A stretch of 64,000 bases of DNA from DASUGC01 sp035606665. Lineage in GTDB: Bacteria > Acidobacteriota > Vicinamibacteria > Vicinamibacterales > SCN-69-37. This document shows positions 27,412 to 35,686 of this stretch, piece after piece; the stretch's first letter is position 1; each line of letters opens with the position of its first letter. The DNA lies in assembly GCA_035606665.1 (NCBI GenBank), contig DATNEY010000026.1:62001-126000 (forward strand). Direction: 5' to 3'. The notes under the pieces are model-generated. The model saw nothing but the letters and a program-made list of their open reading frames with translations. It had not been told where the DNA came from and searched no databases. The position numbers were made by a program, and so were the translations under genes.

Positions 27412-29196
27412 CTACTTGATGTCCACTTGCAGCCGGTCGTCCCTTGTCATCGCCGCGAGATCGGCGGGCCACAGGACCAGGGGTTGCGAGATCGCCCGCT
27501 CCACGGGCGAGTCTCGATAACTCTCCAGGACAGACTGCAGAAAGGCGCGCGCGCCCTCGTCGTTTCCGCGATCGCGTTCGAATAGCGCGAGGACGACGTT
27601 GATCGCGGGATGCGAACGGCGTTCGGGGGACAAGCTGTTGAGGTACTGCACGGCTTCAGTCCGGCGGTTGCCGAGGCGGAACGATTCGAGCAGCAACGCG
27701 TCCGCGAAGCCGGACGGAGCGAGATCGATGAGTTTGCGCGCGAGGCGCTCCGCGCGCGCCAGGCTCCGCAACGACTGCGCGCGCAGGACCTGATCGGCGA
27801 GGCCGAGATCGTAGGCGCCGCTCGCCGAATCGATTTCACCGGCCAGCAAAGACCGTCCCCAGAAACGCCAGCGCGGCGGCGCGGTCGCGATCGCATCTAC
27901 CATAGCCGAGGCCGGTGCGATGTCGGGCCTGGCGCCCAGCCACGGCGGCTGACGCAGCATTGCGGCCCGCGCAGTCGCATCACTTTGATGCGTGGCCGCG
28001 AAGTACCACGGCAGGACGATGAACGGGGAAGCCTGACGCACGGTCGAGAGCACGGCCTCCGGCACCGCACGGGTCCGGCCATCGATTTCGCGCTTTGCAA
28101 ACCGGGGCAGGCCGTTCGCAAAGGACGCGTCAGCCTCAGGCCACGCGGCCGACAGCCGGTAGTGGAAGACCGGCGTCGGATGCTGGAGCAACGGCGCGAC
28201 GTTCGCCAACACAGAAACTACGAGCACCGTGTTTCGCAACCCGGCGCCCGCGGTCTCCAGTACGAGCGCCGCGCTCACTGCCAGCAAGGGAACCGCAGGC
28301 ACCAGTAATCGTGGCCCCCAGCCATCGTCGCCGTGCCATGCCCACCAGCCGGATGCAAGTGCGAGAAGCGCGAACAACACGCCGATCGACGAGAGGCGGA
28401 CGAGGCTACTGAGAGAAGCGCGTTGTCTGACGAGTACCGGCACGCGTCCGGCTGCGAACAAGAGCGCTGGGAAGTAGAACCACAGACCCTTGTTCACGCC
28501 GGTGAGCAGACGCCAGGCGCCATCGAGCCGCGAGTGCGAGAAGCTCTCGCCGGCGTAACCCATGAGCGGGCTTCCGAAGCGCGCAATCTCGGAGTTGAGC
28601 CAGATGGCGCCGCACACGCTGAACGCGACGAGAGCCACACCCAGCTTTCCGACCCGGCCCCTGCCGACCATGAACGGCAGCCACGCGATTGGCGCAACCA
28701 CCAGCAACGAAGACTTGGTGAGTAGCGCAACGCCTGCGGCCAGGCCGGCAATCGCGGAAGCGCGCATCGCCCTGGCGCCCGTGGCATTTGCGGCGCGGAC
28801 GCTCGCCCAAAGCGTGACGATCAGGCTCGCGGCCTGCAGCGACTCCGACGCGTCGAGTGCCGAATAGACGCCAAGCGGGCCTGCGAGGGTCGACAGCAGA
28901 ATCGCCGTCCGCTCCGTCCGGATCGACCCGCCAAGTTCGCGGATCGTGAGCGCGGCGAACATCGCGGCAAGCATCACGAAGACGAACGGCGCGACAAGAA
29001 AGACCGGCTGGGACGTCGCGGGACCGAAGCGGGATTCGACGACGGGCGCGAGCATCGCCGCCGGCACTTGAGCGAAGCTCATGGCGAGGCCGAAACGAGA
29101 GACGCTGTCGCCTTCGGGACGGGGGACTGTGAGATCGCGGCCCCGGGCCTGGCCGATCTCACCGGTCTCGGCCATCGCAACGGCGGTCCAGATCAT
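27412..29196 (-). CDS. polytopic membrane protein, GT-C-type glycosyltransferase-like, with helical C-terminal tail
   Basis: At least 594 residues with about ten hydrophobic helices, then a soluble ~120-residue tail with TPR-like helices (LARAERLARKLIDLAP). The pattern resembles dolichyl/undecaprenyl-phosphate-sugar-dependent glycosyltransferases. In-frame coding continues upstream of ATG 29196 for 34 codons: a hydrophobic helix RLFLLVGAILLATTDDRFAG with an Asp pair where GT-C enzymes carry the catalytic acid. No ATG, GTG or TTG precedes it. A CTG at 29298, overlapping the upstream stop, is therefore a possible true start. It is last in the sigma/STAS operon. The sugar and acceptor are unknown. 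Confidence 0.72.
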   Translation of the reverse strand: MIWTAVAMAETGEIGQARGRDLTVPRPEGDSVSRFGLAMSFAQVPAAMLAPVVESRFGPATSQPVFLVAPFVFVMLAAMFAALTIRELGGSIRTERTAILLSTLAGPLGVYSALDASESLQAASLIVTLWASVRAANATGARAMRASAIAGLAAGVALLTKSSLLVVAPIAWLPFMVGRGRVGKLGVALVAFSVCGAIWLNSEIARFGSPLMGYAGESFSHSRLDGAWRLLTGVNKGLWFYFPALLFAAGRVPVLVRQRASLSSLVRLSSIGVLFALLALASGWWAWHGDDGWGPRLLVPAVPLLAVSAALVLETAGAGLRNTVLVVSVLANVAPLLQHPTPVFHYRLSAAWPEADASFANGLPRFAKREIDGRTRAVPEAVLSTVRQASPFIVLPWYFAATHQSDATARAAMLRQPPWLGARPDIAPASAMVDAIATAPPRWRFWGRSLLAGEIDSASGAYDLGLADQVLRAQSLRSLARAERLARKLIDLAPSGFADALLLESFRLGNRRTEAVQYLNSLSPERRSHPAINVVLALFERDRGNDEGARAFLQSVLESYRDSPVERAISQPLVLWPADLAAMTRDDRLQVDIK

Positions 29197-29294
29197 CTGG
29201 CGGCCGTCCGCGGTCGATCCCGCAAAGCGGTCGTCGGTCGTGGCGAGGAGAATCGCCCCGACAAGCAGGAACAGCCGGAAATGGTCGCGGAGGA

Positions 29295-29579
29295 TCAGTC
29301 GCTTTCCTTGTCTTCTTCCCGTGAGGCCTTCCTGATGAGTGCGGCCAGCTGATCGTTTTCGTACCTGTTGAAGCTCATGAACAGGCTCTCTTTCAGGTAC
29401 GAGCGCAACTCGTCTTCGGTGAGTTGCTTGACGATATGCGCGATTTCACGCTCGACGTCCTCGAATCCGTACTCGAGCTCGCTGCGGCGCCGGAGCTCGC
29501 GGGAGACGGCTTCGACCACGGCGAGTACGTCGTCGTCGAGCGGGATGGGAGTGCCAGCGGTCGTCGTGACGGTGCGCAT
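29295..29579 (-). CDS. small conserved-looking hypothetical protein in a sigma/STAS operon
   Basis: 94 residues. ATG 29579 is preceded by GGAGG and starts one base after the STAS gene stop. The protein is acidic and helical (LDDDVLAVVEAVSRELRRRS, later FNRYENDQLAALIRKAS) with no signal peptide or known motif. Position and charge suggest a partner of the sigma factor or STAS protein, but this is speculation. Confidence 0.65.
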   Translation of the reverse strand: MRTVTTTAGTPIPLDDDVLAVVEAVSRELRRRSELEYGFEDVEREIAHIVKQLTEDELRSYLKESLFMSFNRYENDQLAALIRKASREEDKESD

Positions 29580-29580
29580 G

Positions 29581-29922
29581 CTAGCCTCCAAAGCTGGCGA
29601 GGGCCGACGCCTCGTCGGCATGGACCTCGAGAAAATTGTGCGCGCCCGTCATCGCCAGCATCGTCTCCACGCGCTTCTGCACGCCTGAGAGCTTGAGCGC
29701 GCCGCCCGCGGCGCCCGCCTGACGATAGAGATCCATCAGGCAGCCGATCGTCGCGCTATCCACGTAGCTCACCGGACTCAGGTCCACGACGATGCGTTTC
29801 TCGCCGGCGGAGATCAGGTCGGCCGCGACCGTCGCGAAGTCCGCGAGGATGGGGTAGGTGAGGCGCTGCTCCTGGACGCGCAACACAGCGACATTGCCCA
29901 CGTGCGAAGTCACGACGTTCAT
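29581..29922 (-). CDS. STAS-domain anti-sigma-factor antagonist
   Basis: 113 residues, entirely a STAS domain: VAVLRVQEQRLTYP near the start, then IVVDLSPVSYVDSATIGCL. The serine of VDSATIG is the usual phosphorylation site, and GALKLSGVQKRVETML follows. Its start overlaps the stop of the ECF sigma gene (ATGA). STAS proteins of this class control sigma factors through a serine kinase; no such kinase is in the window. The combination with an ECF sigma factor is notable. Confidence 0.9.
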   Translation of the reverse strand: MNVVTSHVGNVAVLRVQEQRLTYPILADFATVAADLISAGEKRIVVDLSPVSYVDSATIGCLMDLYRQAGAAGGALKLSGVQKRVETMLAMTGAHNFLEVHADEASALASFGG

Positions 29923-30542
29923 TCGGATCCTCCCGGCGGTGACGAATTCCCCGCCGGCCCCTGAGACTGGAGACGACGGAGCTGGCGGGCGAGTTCGAGT
30001 CGCCCGCGGTTGATTCTGGATTTCACGGTGCCCTCGGGCAGCCGCAATTTGTCGGCAATCTCCTGGTACGAGAACTCCTGGAGGTCACGGAGGACGACGG
30101 CCTCACGGAGGGCCGGAGGAAGCTCGGCCAGCGCTTCCCGGATGCGCTTCTTGAGGTCGAGGTGCTCGAGCTCGCCGTACGGGCTCCGCTCGCGCGAGAC
30201 CGGCATGAGCGTGGACGGGTCCACCTCGCGCGCCATCGTTTCGCGTTCCTTGCGGACGCTGCGGTAGTGATCGATACAGAGGTTGCGGCTGATACTGATC
30301 AGCCAGGTCTGGAAATTGGCGCGACGGTCGAAGGTGTGAAGCGCCTTGAAGATCTTCAGGAAGATGTCCTGCGCCAGATCTTCCGCTTCGTCGTGCCTCC
30401 CGACGAACTTGTAGGCCAGGTTGAACACCTTGCGCCAGTGCGTCCGGACGATCTGTTCCCAGGCGACCTGATCGCCGGCCAGACAACGCTCGATCAGTGC
30501 GTCGGTCGCGGTCGGCGGGGCTGCCTGGAAATCATTCGACAT
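29919..30542 (-). CDS. ECF-type RNA polymerase sigma factor
   Basis: 207 residues. Sigma-2 region: VFNLAYKFVGRHDEAEDLAQ, then DIFLKIFKAL, with FQTWLISISRNLCIDHYRS. Sigma-4 region: ALAELPPALREAVVLRDLQE, then FSYQEIADKLRLPEGTVKSR. It leads a minus-strand operon with a STAS protein, a small protein and a membrane protein, with overlapping starts. No zinc-finger anti-sigma is next to it; regulation may be by partner switching. The regulon is unknown. Confidence 0.92.
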   Translation of the reverse strand: MSNDFQAAPPTATDALIERCLAGDQVAWEQIVRTHWRKVFNLAYKFVGRHDEAEDLAQDIFLKIFKALHTFDRRANFQTWLISISRNLCIDHYRSVRKERETMAREVDPSTLMPVSRERSPYGELEHLDLKKRIREALAELPPALREAVVLRDLQEFSYQEIADKLRLPEGTVKSRINRGRLELARQLRRLQSQGPAGNSSPPGGSE

Positions 30543-30580
30543 GCGGGCGGTTCAGAAGCGCTCGAATCATAACAGGTAGA

Positions 30581-31870
30581 ATGAGCGGTCCGATGGCCGG
30601 GTTTTGGTCTGACCAGCGAGGTCTTCTGTGTGATGACGTGCCTCTTGCCGAGATTGCGGCCGAGGTCGGCACGCCGGTGCATGTGTACTCGGCCCCGCTC
30701 ATCAGGGAACGTTTCCGCGCCCTCGACAGCGCTTTTGCCGGGCGATCGCACCGGTTGCACTACGCCATAAAGGCCAACTCAACCACGGCGGTCGTACGGG
30801 AGCTGAGGAGTCTCGGCGCGAGAGCGGACGCCAACTCCGGTGGCGAGATCGAGGTCGCGCTTCGCGCAGGCTTCACGCCGGATCAGATCGTGTTTACGGG
30901 CGTGGGCAAGACACGTGGAGAACTCGAGCGGGCGGTGGACCTCGGCCTTGCGGCGATCAACGCAGAGTCGCCCGGCGAGGTCGATCGCATCGCGGCAATC
31001 GCCCACGCCAAGGGAACGGTCGCCAACGTTGCCGTGCGCGTGAATCCGGACGTAGTCGCCGGCGCCCATCCCCACATCTCGACCGGGACCGCATCGACGA
31101 AGTTCGGCATGTCGATTCCTGACGCAGCAGCCATGCTGCGTGACATGGCGCGGCGGCCCGTCCTTCGTATTGCCGGGCTGCACGTACACATCGGCTCGCA
31201 AATCACTGATGCCGGGCCATTTGCAGCCGCAGTTCAAGCGATTGCGGATCTCGCGCGTGTGGTGGGCACCGAGGGCATCCGGATGCGCCACTTGGATATC
31301 GGCGGCGGTCTCGGCGTCGCCTATCAGCCCGGGGAGAAGGTGCTGGACGTCGAGGCATACGCGGCCGCCGTGATCGGCGCAGTCGGCGACACGGATCTCG
31401 AGCTCGTCCTCGAACCTGGCCGCTGGATCGTCGGGCCGGCTGGAGCGCTCTTGACGCAGGTCGTGGATCTGAAGACACGAGCCCGGGGGTCGTTTCCAGG
31501 CGACACAGAGGAAATGACCCCCGGGCTCTTTGTCATCGTCGATGCGGGAATGACGGAACTCATCCGGCCGGCGTTCTACGGCGCGTACCACGGTATCGAG
31601 CCGGTCGCGCCGCGGGCCGGTGCTCCAATTCGTGCCGATGTCGTGGGGCCGATCTGCGAAACCAGCGATACCCTCGGCCGCGATCGCGAACTGCCGCCCG
31701 TCGAGGTTGGCGATCTCATGGTCGTCAGGGACACTGGCGCGTACGGCGCGGTAATGGCGTCGAACTACAATCGGCGGCCGGCGGCGGCCGAGGTGATGGT
31801 TGACGGCGGCACCTGGCGCGTCGTGCGCCGGCGACAGACGATCGACGACATGCTGCAGTGGGACGAGTGA
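30581..31870 (+). CDS. lysA: diaminopimelate decarboxylase carrying a coded palindromic insert
   Basis: Final enzyme of lysine synthesis, PLP-dependent, ~429 residues. Lys64 in LHYAIKANST binds PLP. HIGSQITDAG, the glycine loop DIGGGLGVAYQPGE and VVGPICETSD (with the conserved Cys) are present. ATG 30581 is chosen for proximity to AGGT; ATG 30593 is possible. Residues 300-316 (RARGSFPGDTEEMTPGL) replace the short turn usually found before FVIVDAGMTELIRP. They are coded by a 50-bp inverted repeat. The insertion is in frame and core motifs are intact, so activity is likely kept. The stop overlaps the tmk start. Confidence 0.95.
   Translation: MSGPMAGFWSDQRGLLCDDVPLAEIAAEVGTPVHVYSAPLIRERFRALDSAFAGRSHRLHYAIKANSTTAVVRELRSLGARADANSGGEIEVALRAGFTPDQIVFTGVGKTRGELERAVDLGLAAINAESPGEVDRIAAIAHAKGTVANVAVRVNPDVVAGAHPHISTGTASTKFGMSIPDAAAMLRDMARRPVLRIAGLHVHIGSQITDAGPFAAAVQAIADLARVVGTEGIRMRHLDIGGGLGVAYQPGEKVLDVEAYAAAVIGAVGDTDLELVLEPGRWIVGPAGALLTQVVDLKTRARGSFPGDTEEMTPGLFVIVDAGMTELIRPAFYGAYHGIEPVAPRAGAPIRADVVGPICETSDTLGRDRELPPVEVGDLMVVRDTGAYGAVMASNYNRRPAAAEVMVDGGTWRVVRRRQTIDDMLQWDE
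31478..31528 (+). repeat. protein-coding 50-bp palindromic element, copy in lysA
   Basis: Arms 31479-31497 and 31510-31528 are 19 bp long and pair at 18 of 19 positions; the loop is 12 bp. The left arm is GAGCCCGGGGGTCGTTTCC. The element is read in frame and codes 17 residues, 12 of them identical to those coded by the copy in trmFO (42335-42385). This shows a shared origin and a shared frame. Confidence 0.8.
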
Positions 31871-32454
31871 TGCTGATTGCGTTCGAAGGCCTCGATCAGA
31901 GCGGGAAGGAAACGCAGGCGAGGACGCTGGGAGCGCGGCTCGAGCGCGACGGCCGCGTCGTGCGGTCCGCGTCCTTCCCCGACTACGAGACGCCGATCGG
32001 CCGCGAGATCCGTCGGGCCCTCGACGGAGAGCGGGATTTCGCACCGGATGTGATGCAGCTTCTGTACGTCGCGAATCGACTCGAATGGCGGCCACAGGTG
32101 GAGAAGTGGCTGACGGCAGGGGACTTCGTCATCTGCGACCGCTACCGGGCCTCTTCGGTCGCCTACGGTGAGGCGCAGGGACTCGATGTCGCCTGGCTCG
32201 AGGAGATTCAGCGCGGACTTCCGGTGCCGGGAATCACCGTACTCCTCGACATTGCCCCTGAGACGGCCGTGCGGCGAAAATCCGCCGGCCGGGACAAGTT
32301 CGAACGGGATCTCGCGTTGCTCGCCCGCGTTCGCGAGAGCTACAGACGGCAGGCCGCGCGTTCCGGGTGGGTCCTCATCGACGCCGAATCCTCTAAGGAC
32401 GAGGTGGCGCGAGCGGTCGAGACAGCCGTGCTGTCACGGCTCTCGCAACCGTAA
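31870..32454 (+). CDS. tmk: thymidylate kinase
   Basis: About 194 residues; it phosphorylates dTMP to dTDP. The P-loop is FEGLDQSGKETQ, the DRY-like motif is ICDRYRASSVAYGEAQG, and the LID region (VRRKSAGRDKFERD) follows. ATG 31870 overlaps the lysA stop (TGATG); GTG 31867 or 31858 would add a few residues. The Q in GLDQSGK and the LID without the usual RRG pattern are mild departures. It runs 62 bp into the convergent comF gene. Confidence 0.9.
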   Translation: MLIAFEGLDQSGKETQARTLGARLERDGRVVRSASFPDYETPIGREIRRALDGERDFAPDVMQLLYVANRLEWRPQVEKWLTAGDFVICDRYRASSVAYGEAQGLDVAWLEEIQRGLPVPGITVLLDIAPETAVRRKSAGRDKFERDLALLARVRESYRRQAARSGWVLIDAESSKDEVARAVETAVLSRLSQP

Positions 32455-33178
32455 GCGCCCGCACATCCGCGGCGCCAGCGTCGCGCAGCACCCGCGCGCA
32501 CGCATCCAACGTCGCGCCGGTCGTCATCACGTCGTCAATCAGTACCAGTCGTGCGCCACTGATCGTGTTGGGACGTCCGAACCAAACTCGCACGTGCGAA
32601 CGGAGGCCCGTGCCGAAGTGACCGGTCAGGTGGCGCCGCCGTTGCCGGGCGGGAAGGCTCGCTTGCGGCGGGCCGTGCCTGGACCGCCGCAGGACTCGCC
32701 AGATCGGCAACTTCAGTTGCCTTGCGAGATCGTCGGCCTGATTGAATCCACGCGTGAATGAACGTAGTGGATGAAGAGGTACGGGTACCACCGCGTCGGT
32801 ATCGGTGAGGACATCGCTACCCGCAACGAGTAGCAAACTACCCAGCGGTTCTGCCAGCAGCCGGCGTCCCTCGAACTTGAAGGCGTGGATCACTTCGCGG
32901 AGCGATCCCTCGAATCGGCCCGCGCTCCGCGCGAACGAGTAGGCCGGAGGTGTCAGGCTACAACGCTCGCAGTTGTCCGCGCCGGCTGACGCGATCGCGA
33001 GTTCGTCGCCGCAGATCCTGCATCTGGGCTCGGCGACCTGGTTGGTTTCGATGCTATGCCAGCAGGAGTCGCAAATTGCTCGGCGCAGCGGGGTAGGGAG
33101 TACCTGCCGGCATGCGACGCATGCCGGCTCGAACATCACGCGAACGAACTCATTCGCGGCGTGTATGACACGAGGCAC
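32393..33178 (-). CDS. comF: ComF-family phosphoribosyltransferase-like protein
   Basis: 261 residues. The N-terminal zinc module has two or three Cys pairs (CVACR, CDSC, CRICG, CERC). The PRTase domain contains VPVPLHPLRSFTRGFNQADD and the PRPP loop VLIDDVMTTGATLD. ComF proteins assist DNA uptake in competence or DNA processing. dprA lies 4 kb away, supporting a natural transformation role. It starts 35 bp after rsfS in the same direction and overlaps tmk tail to tail. Confidence 0.9.
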   Translation of the reverse strand: MPRVIHAANEFVRVMFEPACVACRQVLPTPLRRAICDSCWHSIETNQVAEPRCRICGDELAIASAGADNCERCSLTPPAYSFARSAGRFEGSLREVIHAFKFEGRRLLAEPLGSLLLVAGSDVLTDTDAVVPVPLHPLRSFTRGFNQADDLARQLKLPIWRVLRRSRHGPPQASLPARQRRRHLTGHFGTGLRSHVRVWFGRPNTISGARLVLIDDVMTTGATLDACARVLRDAGAADVRALTVARAVTARLSRPLAPPRP

Positions 33179-33213
33179 GGTCTGCGGACTTGCAAACCGC
33201 GATCCCGGATCGG

Positions 33214-33615
33214 TCAGGCCACGGGAATCTTCTCGGCGTCCCCCCAGAGCTTTTCGAGTCCGTAGAACTCCCGCGTCGCGGGCATGAAGATGTGGAAGAT
33301 GAAGTCGAAATAGTCGATGAGTATCCAGTCGCCGCGCTCGTAGCCCTCGACGAGCGCGGGTCTCGCGCCGGTGCGGGCGATGGCTTCCTGCACGCCGTCG
33401 GCGATGGCCTGAACCTGCCGCCGATTCGTGCCGGTGCAGATGACGAAGAAGTCCGTGAACGCCGATGCCTTCGTCAGGTCGAGCACGACCGTCTCCTCCG
33501 CCTTCTTGTCGAGCGCGGCGGCGATGCCCGCGGTGAGTTCGGCGGAGAGTCCAGTCTTTGCGGATGAGCCAGTCTTCGAGGCGCGCTTTCGGGGGCGTTT
33601 CGGCGTGGATTTCAT
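33214..33615 (-). CDS. rsfS: ribosomal silencing factor RsfS (Iojap)
   Basis: 133 residues. It binds ribosomal protein L14 and blocks 50S-30S joining in starvation. The motifs VVLDLTKASAFTDFFVICTG, VEGYERGDWILIDYFDFIFH and YGLEKLWGDA are intact. The N-terminal ~25 residues are a Lys/Arg/Ser-rich extension not usual in the family. The gene follows nadD, as in most bacteria. Confidence 0.94.
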   Translation of the reverse strand: MKSTPKRPRKRASKTGSSAKTGLSAELTAGIAAALDKKAEETVVLDLTKASAFTDFFVICTGTNRRQVQAIADGVQEAIARTGARPALVEGYERGDWILIDYFDFIFHIFMPATREFYGLEKLWGDAEKIPVA

Positions 33616-33627
33616 TCAGCGTCCTTA

Positions 33628-33679
33628 GTCGTCCAATCAGTCAATCAGTCAATCAGCCATCGGTCAATCGGTCAATCTT
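33628..33679. repeat. short tandem repeat of (A/C)GTCAATC-type octamers
   Basis: Five to six degenerate copies of an 8-bp unit (CAGTCAAT, CGGTCAAT) lie between nadD and rsfS and run into the last codons of nadD. The copy number could vary by slippage. No function is apparent. Confidence 0.6.
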
Positions 33680-34313
33680 TGTACAGTCCATGCTTCTCAA
33701 TATGTGCCGCGACTTCCCGCGGCACCATGCCTTCAATACTCTCACCGCCGGCGATGCGCTCACGAATCAACGTCGAGGAAACAGACGCCGTTGGTGCATC
33801 CACGAGGAAAATCGCGGGCCTCGCTGGTGGCGGTCCTGGTGCGTCGAGCATTCGTTCTGCGAGCTCGGGCAGGATCGACCGCAAGCCGCTCACAGGCTGG
33901 CCGGGTCTCGAGACCGCGACGAAATGGCACCGGTCCAGGATGCCGGGGAAGCCCTTCCATGTGCGGATGTCGCGGAACGCGTCCGCGCCCGTGATGAAGA
34001 AGATCTCACGCGTATCCAACCCGCGCCCAGAAAGCCTGTCCAGGGTGGCCTCAGTGTACGAAGGCGACAGCTCGCCCGGGTCGGTCATCTCCACGTCAGA
34101 GACCTGGAAGTCCTCGCAGGTCTGCGCGGCAAGCGCCGCCATCGCAAAGCGGTGCGGCGCTGACGCGCGCGGAGCACGGCGGTGCGGCGGAATGCGGGCG
34201 GGCATCAGCCACACGGTTGTCAGGCCGAGCGCCCGCCGCGCCGCCTCCGCAACATCGAGATGTCCCTGGTGAATCGGATCGAACGTGCCGCCGAGCAGTC
34301 CGAGTCGCGTCAT
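33672..34313 (-). CDS. nadD: nicotinate-nucleotide adenylyltransferase
   Basis: 213 residues; it converts nicotinate mononucleotide to deamido-NAD. The nucleotidyltransferase motif GGTFDPIHQGHLDVAEAAR, the MPARIPPHR segment and the C-terminal SSTLIRERIAGG are present. ATG 34313 overlaps the obgE stop by ATGA; a longer start is unsupported. It is part of the conserved obgE-nadD-rsfS order. Confidence 0.94.
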   Translation of the reverse strand: MTRLGLLGGTFDPIHQGHLDVAEAARRALGLTTVWLMPARIPPHRRAPRASAPHRFAMAALAAQTCEDFQVSDVEMTDPGELSPSYTEATLDRLSGRGLDTREIFFITGADAFRDIRTWKGFPGILDRCHFVAVSRPGQPVSGLRSILPELAERMLDAPGPPPARPAIFLVDAPTASVSSTLIRERIAGGESIEGMVPREVAAHIEKHGLYKD

Positions 34314-35353
34314 GCGGGCGTCGGGAGCGCCTCTGCGGCCACGGCTTTCCACATGGCTTCGAGCAGCACCGGCATGCCTTCGCCAGTGACCGCGGAAACC
34401 GGAAACAGGGGTACACGGAGCTTTTTCAGGTGCTTCGCCAGCCGCTTCAGCCGATCGGGATCGTCCATCGCATCAATCTTGTTTGCCGCGGCGATCCTCG
34501 GCTTGCTGGCCAGGACGACCGCCGTATCGTCGCCTCCGCCGGCGAAGAGCTCGAGCTCCCGGGAAATCACGTCGAAATCATGCACCGGATCGCGTCCGGA
34601 CGCCGAGGACACGTCGATGACATGGACGAGCACCTTCGTGCGTTCCAGGTGGGCGAGGAACTTCGTGCCCAGCCCGTGGCCGAGATGCGCGCCTTCGATG
34701 AGCCCGGGCACGTCTGCGACGACAAAACTCCGGTCCTCGCTCAAGCTGACGACGCCGAGGTTCGGGCTAAGCGTGGTGAAAGGGTAGTCAGCGATCTTCG
34801 GCCGGGCCTCGGAGATGCGGGAGATCAGCGTGCTCTTGCCGGCGTTGGGATAGCCGACGAGACCGACATCCGCGAGCAGCTTCAGGCGCAGCCTGAGCGT
34901 GCGCTGCTCGCCGGGAAAGCCAGGTTCCGTACGGCGCGGCGCTCGATTGGTGGCGGTGCGGAACGCCGCATTGCCGCGGCCGCCGTCGCCGCCGCGCGCC
35001 ACGAGCACGCGGTCGCCGACAGCCCGCAAATCCGCGAGCGCAATCAGTTCTTCGCCGTGCTTGTCGTAGACGACAGTGCCGGGCGGCACTTCGAGCTCCA
35101 TGTCCGCGCCGCGATACCCGGTGCAGTCGGAGCCCATGCCGTGCTGGCCCCGCTCCGCCTTGAACTCGGGATGGAAACGGTAGTGAACGAGCGTGTTCTG
35201 ATGGGCGCTGGCAACGAGATAGATCGAGCCGCCGTTCCCGCCGTCCCCGCCGTTGGGGCCGCCGCGAGGAACCCGCATCTCGCGGCGGAAACTCATACAG
35301 CCGTTTCCGCCGTTGCCTGCGATGACCTGGATGTCGACTTCGTCGACGAACAT
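34310..35353 (-). CDS. obgE: GTPase ObgE/CgtA
   Basis: 347 residues; an essential GTPase linked to the 50S ribosome and stringent response. The glycine-rich Obg fold (MRVPRGGPNGGDGGNGGSIY) is followed by the G domain with Walker A GYPNAGKSTL, switch II DVPGLIEGAHLG and the NKID-type motif ANKID. The variable C-terminal domain is very short. An inverted repeat separates it from rpmA. Confidence 0.95.
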   Translation of the reverse strand: MFVDEVDIQVIAGNGGNGCMSFRREMRVPRGGPNGGDGGNGGSIYLVASAHQNTLVHYRFHPEFKAERGQHGMGSDCTGYRGADMELEVPPGTVVYDKHGEELIALADLRAVGDRVLVARGGDGGRGNAAFRTATNRAPRRTEPGFPGEQRTLRLRLKLLADVGLVGYPNAGKSTLISRISEARPKIADYPFTTLSPNLGVVSLSEDRSFVVADVPGLIEGAHLGHGLGTKFLAHLERTKVLVHVIDVSSASGRDPVHDFDVISRELELFAGGGDDTAVVLASKPRIAAANKIDAMDDPDRLKRLAKHLKKLRVPLFPVSAVTGEGMPVLLEAMWKAVAAEALPTPA

Positions 35354-35362
35354 GGGAGATAT

Positions 35363-35409
35363 GACCCCGGGAGTCCTCGGATCGACTAGGAGAAAAGACT
35401 CCCGGGGTC
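35363..35409. repeat. palindrome between rpmA and obgE
   Basis: GACCCCGGGAGTC (35363-35375) and GACTCCCGGGGTC (35397-35409) are perfect 13-bp arms around a 21-bp loop. Total length and the GACCCCGGG core recall the coded palindromes in lysA and trmFO, but here the element is intergenic. It ends 10 bp from the obgE start and could limit read-through from rpmA. Confidence 0.6.
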
Positions 35410-35413
35410 TTTT

Positions 35414-35677
35414 CTACTTCTTGTCGAGCGGCTGGATGCTGATCATGCGGCCGTGCCCGCCGTGATCCGAGAACTTCACGCGCCCCGGCACCTTCGCGAA
35501 GAGCGTGTCATCTTTGCCGCGGCCGACGTTCAGGCCGGGCTTGAAACGGCGGCCGCGTTGCCGAACGAGAATCGATCCGCCCGGCACGAGATTGCCGTCG
35601 TGGCGCTTGACGCCAAGGCGCTGCGAATTGCTGTCGCGCCCGTTGCGTGAACTGCCTTGCCCCTTTTTAGTTGCCAT
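35414..35677 (-). CDS. rpmA: 50S ribosomal protein L27
   Basis: 87 residues, full length. The N-terminus MATKKGQGSSRNGRDSNSQR lacks a cleavable extension, and the family blocks RLGVKRHDGNLVPGGSILVR and FKPGLNVGRGKDDTLFA follow. It starts 9 bp after rplU. Confidence 0.97.
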   Translation of the reverse strand: MATKKGQGSSRNGRDSNSQRLGVKRHDGNLVPGGSILVRQRGRRFKPGLNVGRGKDDTLFAKVPGRVKFSDHGGHGRMISIQPLDKK

Positions 35678-35686
35678 TGGAGATTC

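Noticed and set aside
33616..34416. Overlapping plus-strand frames opposite nadD
   Set aside because: All are antisense to nadD/rsfS/obgE, which are conserved and in conserved order.
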